Positions 41,602-49,695 of a stretch of DNA of 64,000 nt are shown here, one piece after another. The stretch covers positions 16,550-80,549 of the forward strand of contig JBJORF010000005.1 of NCBI GenBank assembly GCA_046049545.1, written 5' to 3'. Numbering within the stretch: the stretch's first letter is position 1; every line of letters starts with the position of its first letter. Below the pieces are notes generated by a model. That model was given only the letters and a program-made list of their open reading frames with translations. It did no database searches and had not been told where the DNA came from. A program made the position numbers and the translations under genes. The DNA comes from Romeriopsis sp046049545 (GTDB lineage Bacteria > Cyanobacteriota > Cyanobacteriia > Leptolyngbyales > Leptolyngbyaceae).

Positions 41602-42189
41602 TAATTTCTCCTTTCGGTATTTGAACGCTCGCTGGCGGGTGTGCAGACCCGGTTCCAGGGGCGCGGTCGATCCTGCGTGCAACCATGCGGCTCAACTCAA
41701 CTGATTTGTCGCTGATCCTGCGTTACAGGGGCTTCAAACTAATTCGTGAACTGTTGCATCAAGGTAAACACCCTGAAATAATGGCGCGACATTCCCGTAG
41801 TTCTACGGATAACTTAACAATTAATTAAGATTTTGTGGATCATGGGCGCGTTGGATGATGCGCTTGAAACTAACTGAAAAACGGTGCCGCCAGTTTTTTG
41901 ACCCGTTTTGAAAGAAAATCGAAAAGTGAGAAAATCCTGACTTTCGCACTTCTATAACCATAATTTGTAGCAATTAATACCGTGATGTGGTGAGTTGTTA
42001 AATCTGATTGTTTTTATAATTTATTAATGATTCTTAGTTTGATAACTAATTTGAATTTTGTTTTAGTTGCTAAGTAAATTGATTAACTATCTCTAACAAA
42101 ATACACAATGTCCCGCGATCGTCCTGCTAGGGAGAATTCTTTGGCCCACAATTATGACCGGGCGAGAGAAATGCTAGGATCGAAGCTAT
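41602..42189. other. AT-rich spacer upstream of the thiC riboswitch
   Basis: No gene is supported in about 590 bases. The part 41760-42110 is clearly more AT-rich than its surroundings. A TATAAT (42015-42020) lies about 170 bases before the riboswitch but has no properly spaced -35. It contains the divergent promoters of the glycosyltransferase and thiC. Confidence 0.5.
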
Positions 42190-42318
42190 GGCTAGGGGTG
42201 CCCTCCCTCCGGGGCTGAGAAAACACCCTTAGAACCTGAATTAAGGTTGGGATTGGGTGCGCTGGTTGCGTCGCCGTTGAATCCCGCTTTCTGGGTAATG
42301 CCAGCGCAGGGAAGCTGT
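42190..42318 (+). promoter_or_regulatory. TPP riboswitch (THI element) of thiC
   Basis: The conserved elements appear in order: AGGGGTGCCC (42194-42203), GGGGCTGAGA (42211-42220), ACACCCTTAGAACCTGA (42223-42239) and, after an enlarged P3-like arm, the closing GCGCAGGGAAGCTG (42304-42317). The P3 arm (42245-42296) is longer than in the minimal element. It ends 19 bases before the thiC start codon, just above its Shine-Dalgarno GAGGAA, so TPP binding probably blocks translation initiation. Confidence 0.93.
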
Positions 42319-42336
42319 TTATCTGAGGAAATTTGT

Positions 42337-43731
42337 ATGATGTTGCGTACCGAATGGATCGCCAAGCGCCAAGGCCAAGCGAATGTTTCACAGATGCACT
42401 ATGCCCGTCAAGGGGTAATTACGGAGGAGATGGACTATGTGGCGAAGCGGGAAAATTTGCCCGTTGAGCTGATTCGCGATGAAGTGGCGCGGGGTCGCAT
42501 GATTATCCCGGCGAATATTAATCACCCGAACCTTGAACCAATGGCGATCGGGATTGCCTCGAAATGTAAAGTCAATGCTAACCTCGGCGCTTCGCCCAAT
42601 TCGTCGGACATCAACGGCGAACTGGATAAACTGCGCCAGGCGATCAAGTACGGGGCCGATACGATCATGGATTTGTCCACCGGGGGCGGCAACCTCGATG
42701 AAATCCGCACCGCCGTGATTCAGAATTCGCCCGTGCCGATCGGCACGGTGCCGATCTACCAAGCCTTGGAAAGCGTCCATGGGAATTTTGATAATTTCAC
42801 CGAAGATGACTTTCTGCACATCATCGAAAAGCATGCGCAGCAGGGGGTGGACTACATGACCATCCACGCTGGATTGCTGATTGAATACCTGCCGCTAACC
42901 CGCAGCCGGATTACTGGGATCGTCTCGCGGGGTGGTGGGATCATCGCGAAGTGGATGCTGCACCACAAACGCCAAAACCCGCTCTACACCCGCTACAACG
43001 ACATCATCGAGATTTTCAAGAAGTACGATGTTTCCTTCAGTTTGGGGGATTCCCTGCGTCCGGGCTGTACCCATGATGCTTCCGATGATGCCCAACTGTC
43101 GGAACTGAAAACCCTGGGGAACCTGACGCGCAAAGCCTGGGAGCATAATGTACAGGTGATGGTCGAAGGGCCGGGCCATGTGCCGATGGATCAAATCGAG
43201 TTCAACGTCCGCAAGCAAATGGAGGAATGCTCGGAAGCGCCGTTCTATGTGCTCGGGCCATTGGTCACGGATATTGCACCGGGCTATGACCACATCACCA
43301 GCGCGATCGGGGCGGCAATGGCAGGCTGGTACGGTACCGCAATGCTCTGCTACGTCACCCCGAAGGAGCACCTTGGGTTGCCCAATGCTGAAGATGTCCG
43401 CAATGGGTTAGTTGCTTACAAAATTGCGGCCCATGCGGCGGATATTGCGCGGCATCGTCCGGGGGCGCGCGATCGCGATGATGAACTCTCCCGCGCCCGC
43501 TACAACTTCGATTGGAATCAGCAATTTGCGCTATCCCTTGATCCCGAGCGGGCGAAGGAATACCACGACGAAACCCTACCGGAGGAAGTCTACAAGCAGG
43601 CGGAATTCTGCTCGATGTGTGGGCCGAAGTTCTGCCCCATGCAGACCAAGATCGAAGACGAGCAGCTCGCAGAATTGCAGGAATTTCTGCAAAAGGATGG
43701 CGATCGGATTAAAGCCCAAGCGGCCGTTTAA
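42337..43731 (+). CDS. thiC: Phosphomethylpyrimidine synthase ThiC
   Basis: ThiC is a radical-SAM enzyme that converts aminoimidazole ribotide to the hydroxymethylpyrimidine phosphate of thiamine. The 464-residue protein has EEMDYVAKRENLPVELIRDE, GRMIIPANINH, ADTIMDLSTGGG, FEKYDVSFSLGDSLRPGC-type core (DVSFSLGDSLRPGCTHDA), EGPGHVPMDQI and the C-terminal cluster motif CSMCGPKFC (C-x2-C-x4-C). ATG 42337 has GAGGAA 8 bases upstream; the earlier open frame overlaps the riboswitch. Control by the TPP riboswitch is direct. Confidence 0.97.
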   Translation: MMLRTEWIAKRQGQANVSQMHYARQGVITEEMDYVAKRENLPVELIRDEVARGRMIIPANINHPNLEPMAIGIASKCKVNANLGASPNSSDINGELDKLRQAIKYGADTIMDLSTGGGNLDEIRTAVIQNSPVPIGTVPIYQALESVHGNFDNFTEDDFLHIIEKHAQQGVDYMTIHAGLLIEYLPLTRSRITGIVSRGGGIIAKWMLHHKRQNPLYTRYNDIIEIFKKYDVSFSLGDSLRPGCTHDASDDAQLSELKTLGNLTRKAWEHNVQVMVEGPGHVPMDQIEFNVRKQMEECSEAPFYVLGPLVTDIAPGYDHITSAIGAAMAGWYGTAMLCYVTPKEHLGLPNAEDVRNGLVAYKIAAHAADIARHRPGARDRDDELSRARYNFDWNQQFALSLDPERAKEYHDETLPEEVYKQAEFCSMCGPKFCPMQTKIEDEQLAELQEFLQKDGDRIKAQAAV

Positions 43732-43765
43732 ATCGCGATCGGGCACGTTATCTTAACGGCTCAAT

Positions 43766-43803
43766 AAAGCCCTCAGATTCGGTTCCACGCATCTGAGGGC
43801 TTT
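43766..43803. terminator. Bidirectional terminator between thiC and nitroreductase
   Basis: AAAGCCCTCAGAT (43766-43778) pairs perfectly with ATCTGAGGGCTTT (43791-43803). A-rich and T-rich ends let it serve the convergent gene as well. Confidence 0.85.
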
Positions 43804-43812
43804 GTCGTGGGT

Positions 43813-44502
43813 TTAACCTTGGTATGGGTTGTCCATCCGATCGACAAACACGTTGTATTCAAACGGCAGTCGCCCCGGATTGCCGCGCAATTCTGCGGGA
43901 TAACCGATTGGCACAATTACCGCGATCGCTAGATCCAAATTATCCGCCACGCCCAAAACCGACTTCACCCTTGCCTCTGACCAGCCATTCATAAAGCAAG
44001 TACTCAAGCCCAAACTTTCGGCGGCCAACACAAAATGGGTGGCGGCAATCATCGCATCTTTCACCGCGTACTCGCGCGTCCGATCGCCGAGACTGGCCTG
44101 AAACTTGGGAATTGCCGATTTGAAATAGGCGACGGTTTCCGGTGTCCAGACCCCTTTGGCGATCCCCTGCTCATAAATTGGGGTCAAGTCTTGCTTCCAG
44201 GCATTTGGGTCAGCGGCAAATACCACGGTCATCGGCGCTTGGATCGGCTGCTGTTGACCAAAGCAGGCTTCAGCAATACCTGCTTTCTGGGTTTCATCTT
44301 GAATTAGGATAATCCGCCAATCCTGAAGGTTGTAGCTGCTCGGGGCAGCGACGGTCAGGGTAAGCAATTCCTTCAGGATATTGGGGGGAATGGGGGTCGA
44401 TTCAAAGGTTTTGATCGATCGGCGTTGCAGGATGGCGGTGGGCACATCCAGGGCTTGTCGATCGGTGGATCGGGGTGAGGTGAGCGAATCGACTGAAGTC
44501 AT
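43813..44502 (-). CDS. Nitroreductase family protein
   Basis: A 229-residue FMN-dependent reductase of the NfsB-like family. Flavin contacts are in LQRRSIKTFES (N-terminal Arg-Ser), TVAAPSSYNLQDWRIILIQ and the C-terminal VPIGYPAELRGNPGRLPFE. The fold motif AMIAATHFVLAAESLGLSTCFMNGW is well conserved. These enzymes reduce nitro compounds, quinones or related electrophiles with NAD(P)H; the native substrate is unknown. ATG 44502 has AGGAC upstream; an extended frame is not supported. Confidence 0.88.
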   Translation of the reverse strand: MTSVDSLTSPRSTDRQALDVPTAILQRRSIKTFESTPIPPNILKELLTLTVAAPSSYNLQDWRIILIQDETQKAGIAEACFGQQQPIQAPMTVVFAADPNAWKQDLTPIYEQGIAKGVWTPETVAYFKSAIPKFQASLGDRTREYAVKDAMIAATHFVLAAESLGLSTCFMNGWSEARVKSVLGVADNLDLAIAVIVPIGYPAELRGNPGRLPFEYNVFVDRMDNPYQG

Positions 44503-45012
44503 AAAGTCCTGTAGAAGTCCTGTAAGAATCAAACGGAAGCCGTGGGGCGGTAAATATCCCCGATCGTGTCCTAAGTCACCGCAGCTTAGCACCTTCGCTG
44601 AATCAGTTGTCAGTGCCTAGATGGTTATTTTACGGCTTGTCCTAGGGGAGAGGTGATCGGGCGATTCGAGGGCGATACCTCTGTCTGCTGATAGAGCGTG
44701 TTGGCTCGATGAAATCGCCTTGCGGTAGGATGACAGCCCCTGATTATGACCCGTGAATTGGGTGAGCGTTGAATTTATCCTAGCGAATGGACTGCATGAT
44801 AGAGCACAATGCGGCGGAAAATCGGTCGCAAACCTACGTGAAAACGATCGCGGCGGATGACTGCGGGGGTCTAACTTCAGTGAAATGACGGATTTCGCGT
44901 CGGGGGGTTCCAATTGTGACGCGCTGAGGTGGACTGAATGCGGCATCATCACCTCTACCAAAAGCCGTACAATTGAGCCGATCGTTGGGGGAGACAGAGA
45001 GGGGGCAGCACG
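44503..45012. other. Spacer between nitroreductase and hydrolase genes
   Basis: About 510 bases with no supported gene on either strand. The last 30 bases are purine-rich and carry the ribosome-binding site (GAGAGGGGG) of the next gene. No repeat or structured RNA was recognised. Confidence 0.45.
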
Positions 45013-45972
45013 ATGGTCAATCGGGAGCAAGGGGATGCAACTCGGACGGCGGTGCCGGCCGCCGCTTTTGGGGGACAGGTAATGGTGATGCCGTGGCAGT
45101 GGGAAGGTCAATCGCTGCGGGTGGTTTATGAGGTGCTGGGCCAGGGAGAGCCGATTCTGCTGCTGCCTGCGTTTAGTTCGGTGTCCAGTCGGCTAGAGAT
45201 GGCGGGGTTGGCGCAACAATTGGCGGCGCGTTATCAGGTGTATGTGTTGGATTGGGTCGGCTTTGGGCAGAGCGATCGGCCAGCGATCGACTATGCGCCG
45301 AAGGTATACCGGGCCTTGCTCCGGGATTTTGTGCAGCAAATTTTTGGGCGACCCGTGGTGGTGATGGCGGCGGGGCATACGGCGGGCTATGTGATGCAGT
45401 TGGCCCAGGAGCAAACCAAGCATTGGCAGTGGATTGTCCTGTTGGCTCCGACTTGGCGGGGGCCGCTGCCGACGATGCTGGCCCGGATGTCGGTGCAGGA
45501 TCAGACCAAGCGGGGTTGGTTCAAAGTGGTGCAGCGGCTGGTGAATCTGCCGATCGTCGGGCAATTGCTCTACTGGGCGAATACGACCCAGGGGTTTCTC
45601 GGCTGGATGTATGGGCGGCATGTGTTCGTCGATCGGCAGCGGATTACGCGATCGCTGTTGGCCGTGAAGCAAGGTTTGAGTCGGCAGGAAAATGGCCGCT
45701 TTGCGGTGGCAGCATTTGTCACGGGGGCATTGGATCCATTGCGCGATCGGGAGGCATGGCTCCGGTTATTTCAGCCGATCGGAATGCCTGTGCTGTTAGT
45801 GATTGGTGAACAAATGCCACCGAAGTCGCGGGCGGAGGCGGAGGTCGTGGCGCATTTTGGTGGGGCGGTGCAGGTGCTACGGATGCCGGGGACGTTGGGG
45901 CTGGCGGAGGAATATCCGACGGAGTTGTGCGCACGGGTGGAACCGTTTTTGGCAAAATATCTAACGCGCTGA
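45013..45972 (+). CDS. Alpha/beta-hydrolase-fold protein with altered nucleophile elbow
   Basis: A 319-residue alpha/beta-hydrolase. Strand and loop motifs are present: PILLLPAFSSVSSRLEM (oxyanion region), YVLDWVGFGQSDRP and, at the nucleophile elbow, MAAGHTAGYVM, where Thr123 stands in place of the usual Ser of GxSxG. The conserved C-terminal His position is also unclear: the family's HEE-like end reads LGLAEEYP here. The cap region (WANTTQGFLGWMYGRHVF) has the hydrophobic character of the membrane-associated cyanobacterial members. It may be a weak Thr-dependent enzyme or a non-catalytic protein. The ribosome-binding site is strong. Confidence 0.82.
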   Translation: MVNREQGDATRTAVPAAAFGGQVMVMPWQWEGQSLRVVYEVLGQGEPILLLPAFSSVSSRLEMAGLAQQLAARYQVYVLDWVGFGQSDRPAIDYAPKVYRALLRDFVQQIFGRPVVVMAAGHTAGYVMQLAQEQTKHWQWIVLLAPTWRGPLPTMLARMSVQDQTKRGWFKVVQRLVNLPIVGQLLYWANTTQGFLGWMYGRHVFVDRQRITRSLLAVKQGLSRQENGRFAVAAFVTGALDPLRDREAWLRLFQPIGMPVLLVIGEQMPPKSRAEAEVVAHFGGAVQVLRMPGTLGLAEEYPTELCARVEPFLAKYLTR

Positions 45973-45991
45973 AATTTATGCTGAAATTTAC
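45968..45991 (+). repeat. 12-bp tandem duplication at a gene junction
   Basis: GCTGAAATTTA(T/C) occurs at 45968-45979 and 45980-45991. The first copy contains the TGA stop of the hydrolase gene. Confidence 0.75.
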
Positions 45992-46007
45992 GCTTGGGAG
46001 ACTGTGG

Positions 46008-46361
46008 ATGATGGGGATGTTGCAGCCGATCGGCCTATTGGTGATTGCGAATGTGTTTATGATTTTTGCTTGGTATGGGCATTTACGCGATTTTAAGGCG
46101 GCACCGATCGCGGTGGTGATTTTGGTGAGTTGGGGGATTGCGCTGGTGGAATATTGTTTTCAGGTGCCCGCCAATCGTTTAGGGATGCAATATTTCAGTT
46201 TGCCGCAGTTGAAGGTGATGCAGGAAATTATCACGATGCTGGTGTTTGCGGGATTTAGTGTGTTGTATTTGCAGGTGCCGCTGACCCGCAACTATTTCTT
46301 GGCGACGATGCTGTTGGCGGGTGCCGCATTTTTGATTTTTAGTGATCAGCCGCGCGGTTAG
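46008..46361 (+). CDS. DMT-family (DUF486) small membrane protein
   Basis: A 117-residue protein with four hydrophobic segments, belonging to the DUF486/DMT family of small membrane proteins (function unknown). The motif ANVFMIFAWYGHLRDF after the first helix, VEYCFQVPANRLGMQYFSL in the middle and the C-terminal LLAGAAFLIFSDQPR are diagnostic. ATG 46008 has GGGAGA at 6-7 bases; the earlier ATG 45978 lies in a tandem duplication. It follows the hydrolase gene closely and may be cotranscribed. Confidence 0.87.
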   Translation: MMGMLQPIGLLVIANVFMIFAWYGHLRDFKAAPIAVVILVSWGIALVEYCFQVPANRLGMQYFSLPQLKVMQEIITMLVFAGFSVLYLQVPLTRNYFLATMLLAGAAFLIFSDQPRG

Positions 46362-46459
46362 AGTTTGGATGATTACCGCAAATTCCCCGTGCTTTTGCGG
46401 ATTGATCGGATGAAAAATTTCAGTACCCTCTGGTGTCTTTTGCTGGGAGGCTGGGTGCA

Positions 46460-46609
46460 GTGGAATTTGTATTTTTGGTTTGTGGATTTTTGGTCTGGTC
46501 GATTCTCTTTCCGCCGAAGAAAAAGCCGAAATCAACGGCGCATCAATTTGGTGAAGCGTTTGAGAAATTGTTGAAGGAATCATTCGCAGCGGGGGCGAAG
46601 AAGGACTAG
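46460..46609 (+). CDS. 49-residue single-pass membrane protein
   Basis: A small gene found by reading the frames directly. GTG at 46460 is preceded by GGGAGG at 9 bases. The product begins with a hydrophobic helix (EFVFLVCGFLVWSILF), then a basic Pro/Lys hinge (PPKKKPKSTAHQ) and an amphipathic helix (FGEAFEKLLKESFAAG) ending KKD. The layout (one helix, PPKKK, Gly-Glu-Ala helix) looks like a real protein and resembles small cyanobacterial membrane proteins I recall, but could not verify. It lies between the DUF486 gene and dus on the same strand. The overlapping 69-codon frame from 46365 has no such logic. Confidence 0.6.
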   Translation: MEFVFLVCGFLVWSILFPPKKKPKSTAHQFGEAFEKLLKESFAAGAKKD

Positions 46610-46688
46610 GGCAGCATTTTGTTTGGCTCAAGACGTTGACCCAGAAATGTTAAGGTTAGAAGCAGTTGTTGGCGGATGTCTGAAACTT

Positions 46689-47732
46689 ATGGCCGTTTAT
46701 TCCACGCTGCAAAATCCGCTGAGTGTTGCGCCGATGATGGATCGTACCGATCGGCATTGTCGCTATTTTTTGCGGCAGATTTCGGCGCGGACGTTACTCT
46801 ATACGGAGATGGTAACGAGTCAAGCGATTATCCATGGCGATCGGGAAAAACTTTTAGGCTTTTCGCCCGAAGAAGGCCCGCTGGTGCTGCAACTGGGCGG
46901 CGATGACCCGGCGACCTTGGCGCAATGTGCCACGATCGCTGAAGATTTTGGCTATGACGAGGTGAATTTAAATGTCGGTTGTCCGAGTGAACGGGTACAG
47001 AGCGGCAATTTTGGGGCTTGCTTAATGCTGGAGCCGGAGCGTGTGGCAGACTGTGTAGCGGCGATGCGATCGGCGACAAAACTACCCGTGACCGTCAAAC
47101 ATCGGATCGGTGTGGATGAACACGATCGCTATGAGCAAATGCGGCAATTTGTCGAAACCGTTGCTTCAGCTGGGTGCCAGCGGTTTACCGTCCATGCGCG
47201 CAAGGCTTGGTTGAAGGGGCTGAGTCCAAAGGAAAATCGCGATATTCCACCGCTGCGTTACGATGATGTCTATCGCCTGAAACAGGAATTGCCGCATTTA
47301 GTGATTGAAATTAATGGTGGGATTTTAACGCTAGCGGCAACGCAGGAGCATTTGCAAAAGGTGGATGCGGTGATGATCGGACGGGCGGCCTATGACAATC
47401 CCTATTTGTTTGCTGAAGCCGATCGCTTAATTTTTGGGGATGGTCAGCCAGTGCGATCGCGGCCCGAAATCGTTGAATCAATGTACCCCTACATTGCGGA
47501 CTGGACTGGGCGAGGCTGGAAATTGCATGGAATAATTCGACCGATGTTGCAGTTATTTGCGGGGCAGCCAGGGAGTCGAATCTGGAAGCGGATTTTGACG
47601 GAGAATGCCAGTCAGCCAGGAATGGGGGTGGAACTGGTGGCGCAGGCGTTGGCAGCGGTGCGAGAGGCGGAACAAACAACGCAGGCACGGTCGCAGGAAT
47701 GGGCGGCGGCGGGTGTCCCGATCGGGCATTAA
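46689..47732 (+). CDS. dusA: tRNA-dihydrouridine synthase (DusA type)
   Basis: An FMN enzyme that reduces uridine in the tRNA D-loop (U20/U20a for DusA). The 347-residue protein has LSVAPMMDRTDRHCRYFLR, YTEMVTSQAIIHG, LQLGGDDPATLAQCA, VNLNVGCPSERVQSGNFGAC with the catalytic Cys, VKHRIGVDE, FTVHARKAWLKGLSPKENR and DAVMIGRAAYDNP. All match DusA. ATG 46689 is the best start. The preceding small gene ends 79 bases before it. Confidence 0.93.
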   Translation: MAVYSTLQNPLSVAPMMDRTDRHCRYFLRQISARTLLYTEMVTSQAIIHGDREKLLGFSPEEGPLVLQLGGDDPATLAQCATIAEDFGYDEVNLNVGCPSERVQSGNFGACLMLEPERVADCVAAMRSATKLPVTVKHRIGVDEHDRYEQMRQFVETVASAGCQRFTVHARKAWLKGLSPKENRDIPPLRYDDVYRLKQELPHLVIEINGGILTLAATQEHLQKVDAVMIGRAAYDNPYLFAEADRLIFGDGQPVRSRPEIVESMYPYIADWTGRGWKLHGIIRPMLQLFAGQPGSRIWKRILTENASQPGMGVELVAQALAAVREAEQTTQARSQEWAAAGVPIGH

Positions 47733-47818
47733 GATTTGCAATCAATGGCTCTAGCGATCCCCGAAATTTTGTAGCATTGACTACAGAAACGCGAGGATTG
47801 TTGTTGAGGATTTTCGCT

Positions 47819-48067
47819 ATGGGTAAAGTCGCTTCAAAGCCCGCTTCGGTGGATTCAGTTGATGTTGTTGTTCCGCAAACGAAGGAATTTGTCCCGGATT
47901 GTGGGCTGTGGGTGCGGTTGCGCGATCGCCCTTCGGACTATGCGGCGGATTCAGCGCTGCTGGTTTGTCCGGTGGAGGAGGATGTCTGGATTGCGTGGGT
48001 GCCGGATTATGGTGAAATGGTATTGCCCCGATCTCAGTTCTATCGAATGGGCGCATCAGCCGCATAA
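47819..48067 (+). CDS. Small conserved-looking hypothetical protein
   Basis: An 82-residue protein of unknown function. After a variable basic start (MGKVASKPASVDS) the sequence has the compact beta pattern CGLWVRLRDRP, ALLVCPVEEDVWIAWVPDYG and EMVLPRSQFYRM, suggesting a small barrel. Start ATG 47819 has GAGG at a normal distance. The DUF362 gene starts 18 bases after its stop, so the two are probably cotranscribed. Confidence 0.7.
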   Translation: MGKVASKPASVDSVDVVVPQTKEFVPDCGLWVRLRDRPSDYAADSALLVCPVEEDVWIAWVPDYGEMVLPRSQFYRMGASAA

Positions 48068-48085
48068 TTACCAGTTCAGCAGTCC

Positions 48086-48859
48086 ATGGCAAATCTTCAG
48101 CAGACAAAAACGGCGGCATTGGTTTATCAACCGCCAGCATCGGCGATCGGGGCTAAACGCATCTTAGTGAAGCCGAATCTGGGCTATCCGGTGGGTGCGC
48201 CAGTGACGGTGAGTATGGGGGTGCTGGGGACGGTGCTCCGATCGCTACGTCAAGCCAGTCCCGCTGCCGAAATTCTGGTTGTCGAAGGGGTATGTTCGCC
48301 CGTGGATCTGGTGGCGATCGCCAGTCAGCATGGCGTTTATGGTTTGCTCGATGAAGGAATGCAGTTGCTGGACGCGGATATGCTAGAATGTGTGGAATAT
48401 CCCAATCGTGCGCCCTATCCCCATCGGTTCAAAACGATGTGGGCACCAAAGTTATTGCAGGAAGTGGATTGTCGGATTAGTGTGGGGACGTTTAAGCGGA
48501 CGATTCTCAAAGATGAGGTGTTGATCTCGGCTTCATTGAAGAATTTGTATGGGCTATTTCCGCGTACTAAATATAAAGCGCGTAGTGGAAATTCGCGCGG
48601 CCAACTGCATCGGCCTTCGGTGCCGCAGGTGTTGCAGGATGTGTATGGCTGCATTGGACATTGGTTTGATGGGGCGGTGGTGGATGCCGATCGGCGGTTA
48701 ATCAGTCAGGATTGGAAGCCGGATAAGGGGACGGTAGTAGAATGTGGGCAGGTGTTTTTTGGGGATAGTTTGGTGGCGGTCGATCGATTGGCTTGTGAAA
48801 TGCTGGGGGAAGCAGTGCCGGATTATGTCGCAGCGATCGAGGCGATGCGGTTGCGCTAA
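48086..48859 (+). CDS. DUF362 domain protein
   Basis: A 257-residue DUF362 protein. The hallmark KRILVKPNLGYPVGAPVTVS is at residues about 24-43, with EILVVEGVCSPVDLVAIA, DCRISVGTFKRTILKDEVLIS (the characteristic K-T-H/I segment), SLKNLYGLFPRTKYKARSGN and VDADRRLISQDWKPDKGTV downstream. No iron-sulfur cluster motif is present, unlike some members. Function is unknown. The gene follows the small hypothetical gene by 18 bases. Confidence 0.82.
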   Translation: MANLQQTKTAALVYQPPASAIGAKRILVKPNLGYPVGAPVTVSMGVLGTVLRSLRQASPAAEILVVEGVCSPVDLVAIASQHGVYGLLDEGMQLLDADMLECVEYPNRAPYPHRFKTMWAPKLLQEVDCRISVGTFKRTILKDEVLISASLKNLYGLFPRTKYKARSGNSRGQLHRPSVPQVLQDVYGCIGHWFDGAVVDADRRLISQDWKPDKGTVVECGQVFFGDSLVAVDRLACEMLGEAVPDYVAAIEAMRLR

Positions 48860-49695
48860 ATTACAAGATTCGTTCCCGCAAGTTTGACCATCAGGCAGTC
48901 GAATTGCTGCTGCAATGCGCTGCCTTGAATCGCATGATTCAGATGGCTAAACCCGATTCGCTGATGCTTGATTACTAATATCGGGCGCAATCGTTCCAAC
49001 GATCTGACTGATATTTGATTCATGCAACTATGCCATTGTGCTCACTAAAGCGTTTCTGGAATGAAGTTCGAGTTAATCCTGCTATATAAATTAAATAGCC
49101 TCCGTCGTATTCGACCGTCCACCAATAAACGCCTGAAGATTGGGCAATTTTAGGCTGATCACTCCAATCCGAAAGTGTAGTGCAGCGAAATCTAGGCCAA
49201 GCAAAGGGGCCTTGCCAGTTTAGTGTGTGCACCAACGATCGACCACTCAACGCGCTACACTGTAAGCAACTCCTGCATTGCTGTTATTAATCATGCTGTT
49301 CCAAGACCTCCAACCCCAACTGCTTTCCCGCACACCCACTAAAAAACCGCAAGCCATCCAAACAGGAAAATGAGGCGGCTTAGCTTGTGGCGAACGCTAT
49401 GCTGACGAACAATTCCCCTAGCGTGCCACGGTTCACCTTCAATCACGCAGTCACGATGTCCTCACGATTCCGGCGGAATTTCGTTCGCCTACATCGCGAA
49501 AACACTAATCATGCTGAAATTATTACGGGCACTGATGATTCCGATAAAATGATGATGGCAGCACGAATTGATTTGGCATTACAAGTAGAATCAACACTTT
49601 GCAGTCAGCTAATTCGCGTCACAAAACCCAGTTGCTCAAGTTAGCCAACCCTGCGGCCAATAAGCTGCATCGTTCCAACGGCCCCATCCCCCACC
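48860..49695. other. Degenerate spacer with gene remnants
   Basis: The 836-base stretch contains no complete gene. A frame-open peptide of about 38 residues (48862-48978, YKIRSRKFDHQAVELLLQC then NRMIQMAKPDS) reads like the C-terminus of a larger protein, possibly a transposase; it has no start of its own. A truncated GIY-YIG-like gene is on the other strand at 49020-49250. An open frame of 85 codons (49387-49644) has no recognisable domain. Confidence 0.5.
49020..49250 (-). pseudogene. Truncated GIY-YIG-like nuclease fragment
   Basis: The 76-codon frame (TTG start) reads LNWQGPFAWPRFRC, then SSGVYWWTVEYDGGYLIYIA with the GVY and YIA tracts of GIY-YIG, then TRTSFQKRFSEH with the catalytic-type Arg and His, and stops at TGA after only three more residues. 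The downstream Glu-containing half of the domain is absent in all minus-strand frames read. It is probably a dead remnant of a stand-alone nuclease gene. Confidence 0.6.

Noticed and set aside
44503..45012. Structured non-coding RNA in the spacer
   Set aside because: I looked for signatures of SRP RNA, RNase P RNA, tmRNA and Yfr1 and saw none; no strong hairpin with a T tract was found.
46365..46574. 69-codon TTG-started frame after the DUF486 gene
   Set aside because: The overlapping GTG-started frame at 46460 has a proper ribosome-binding site and a sensible membrane-protein layout.
49387..49644. 85-codon frame upstream of the epimerase gene
   Set aside because: No domain recognised, GTG start without a ribosome-binding site, located in a decayed spacer.
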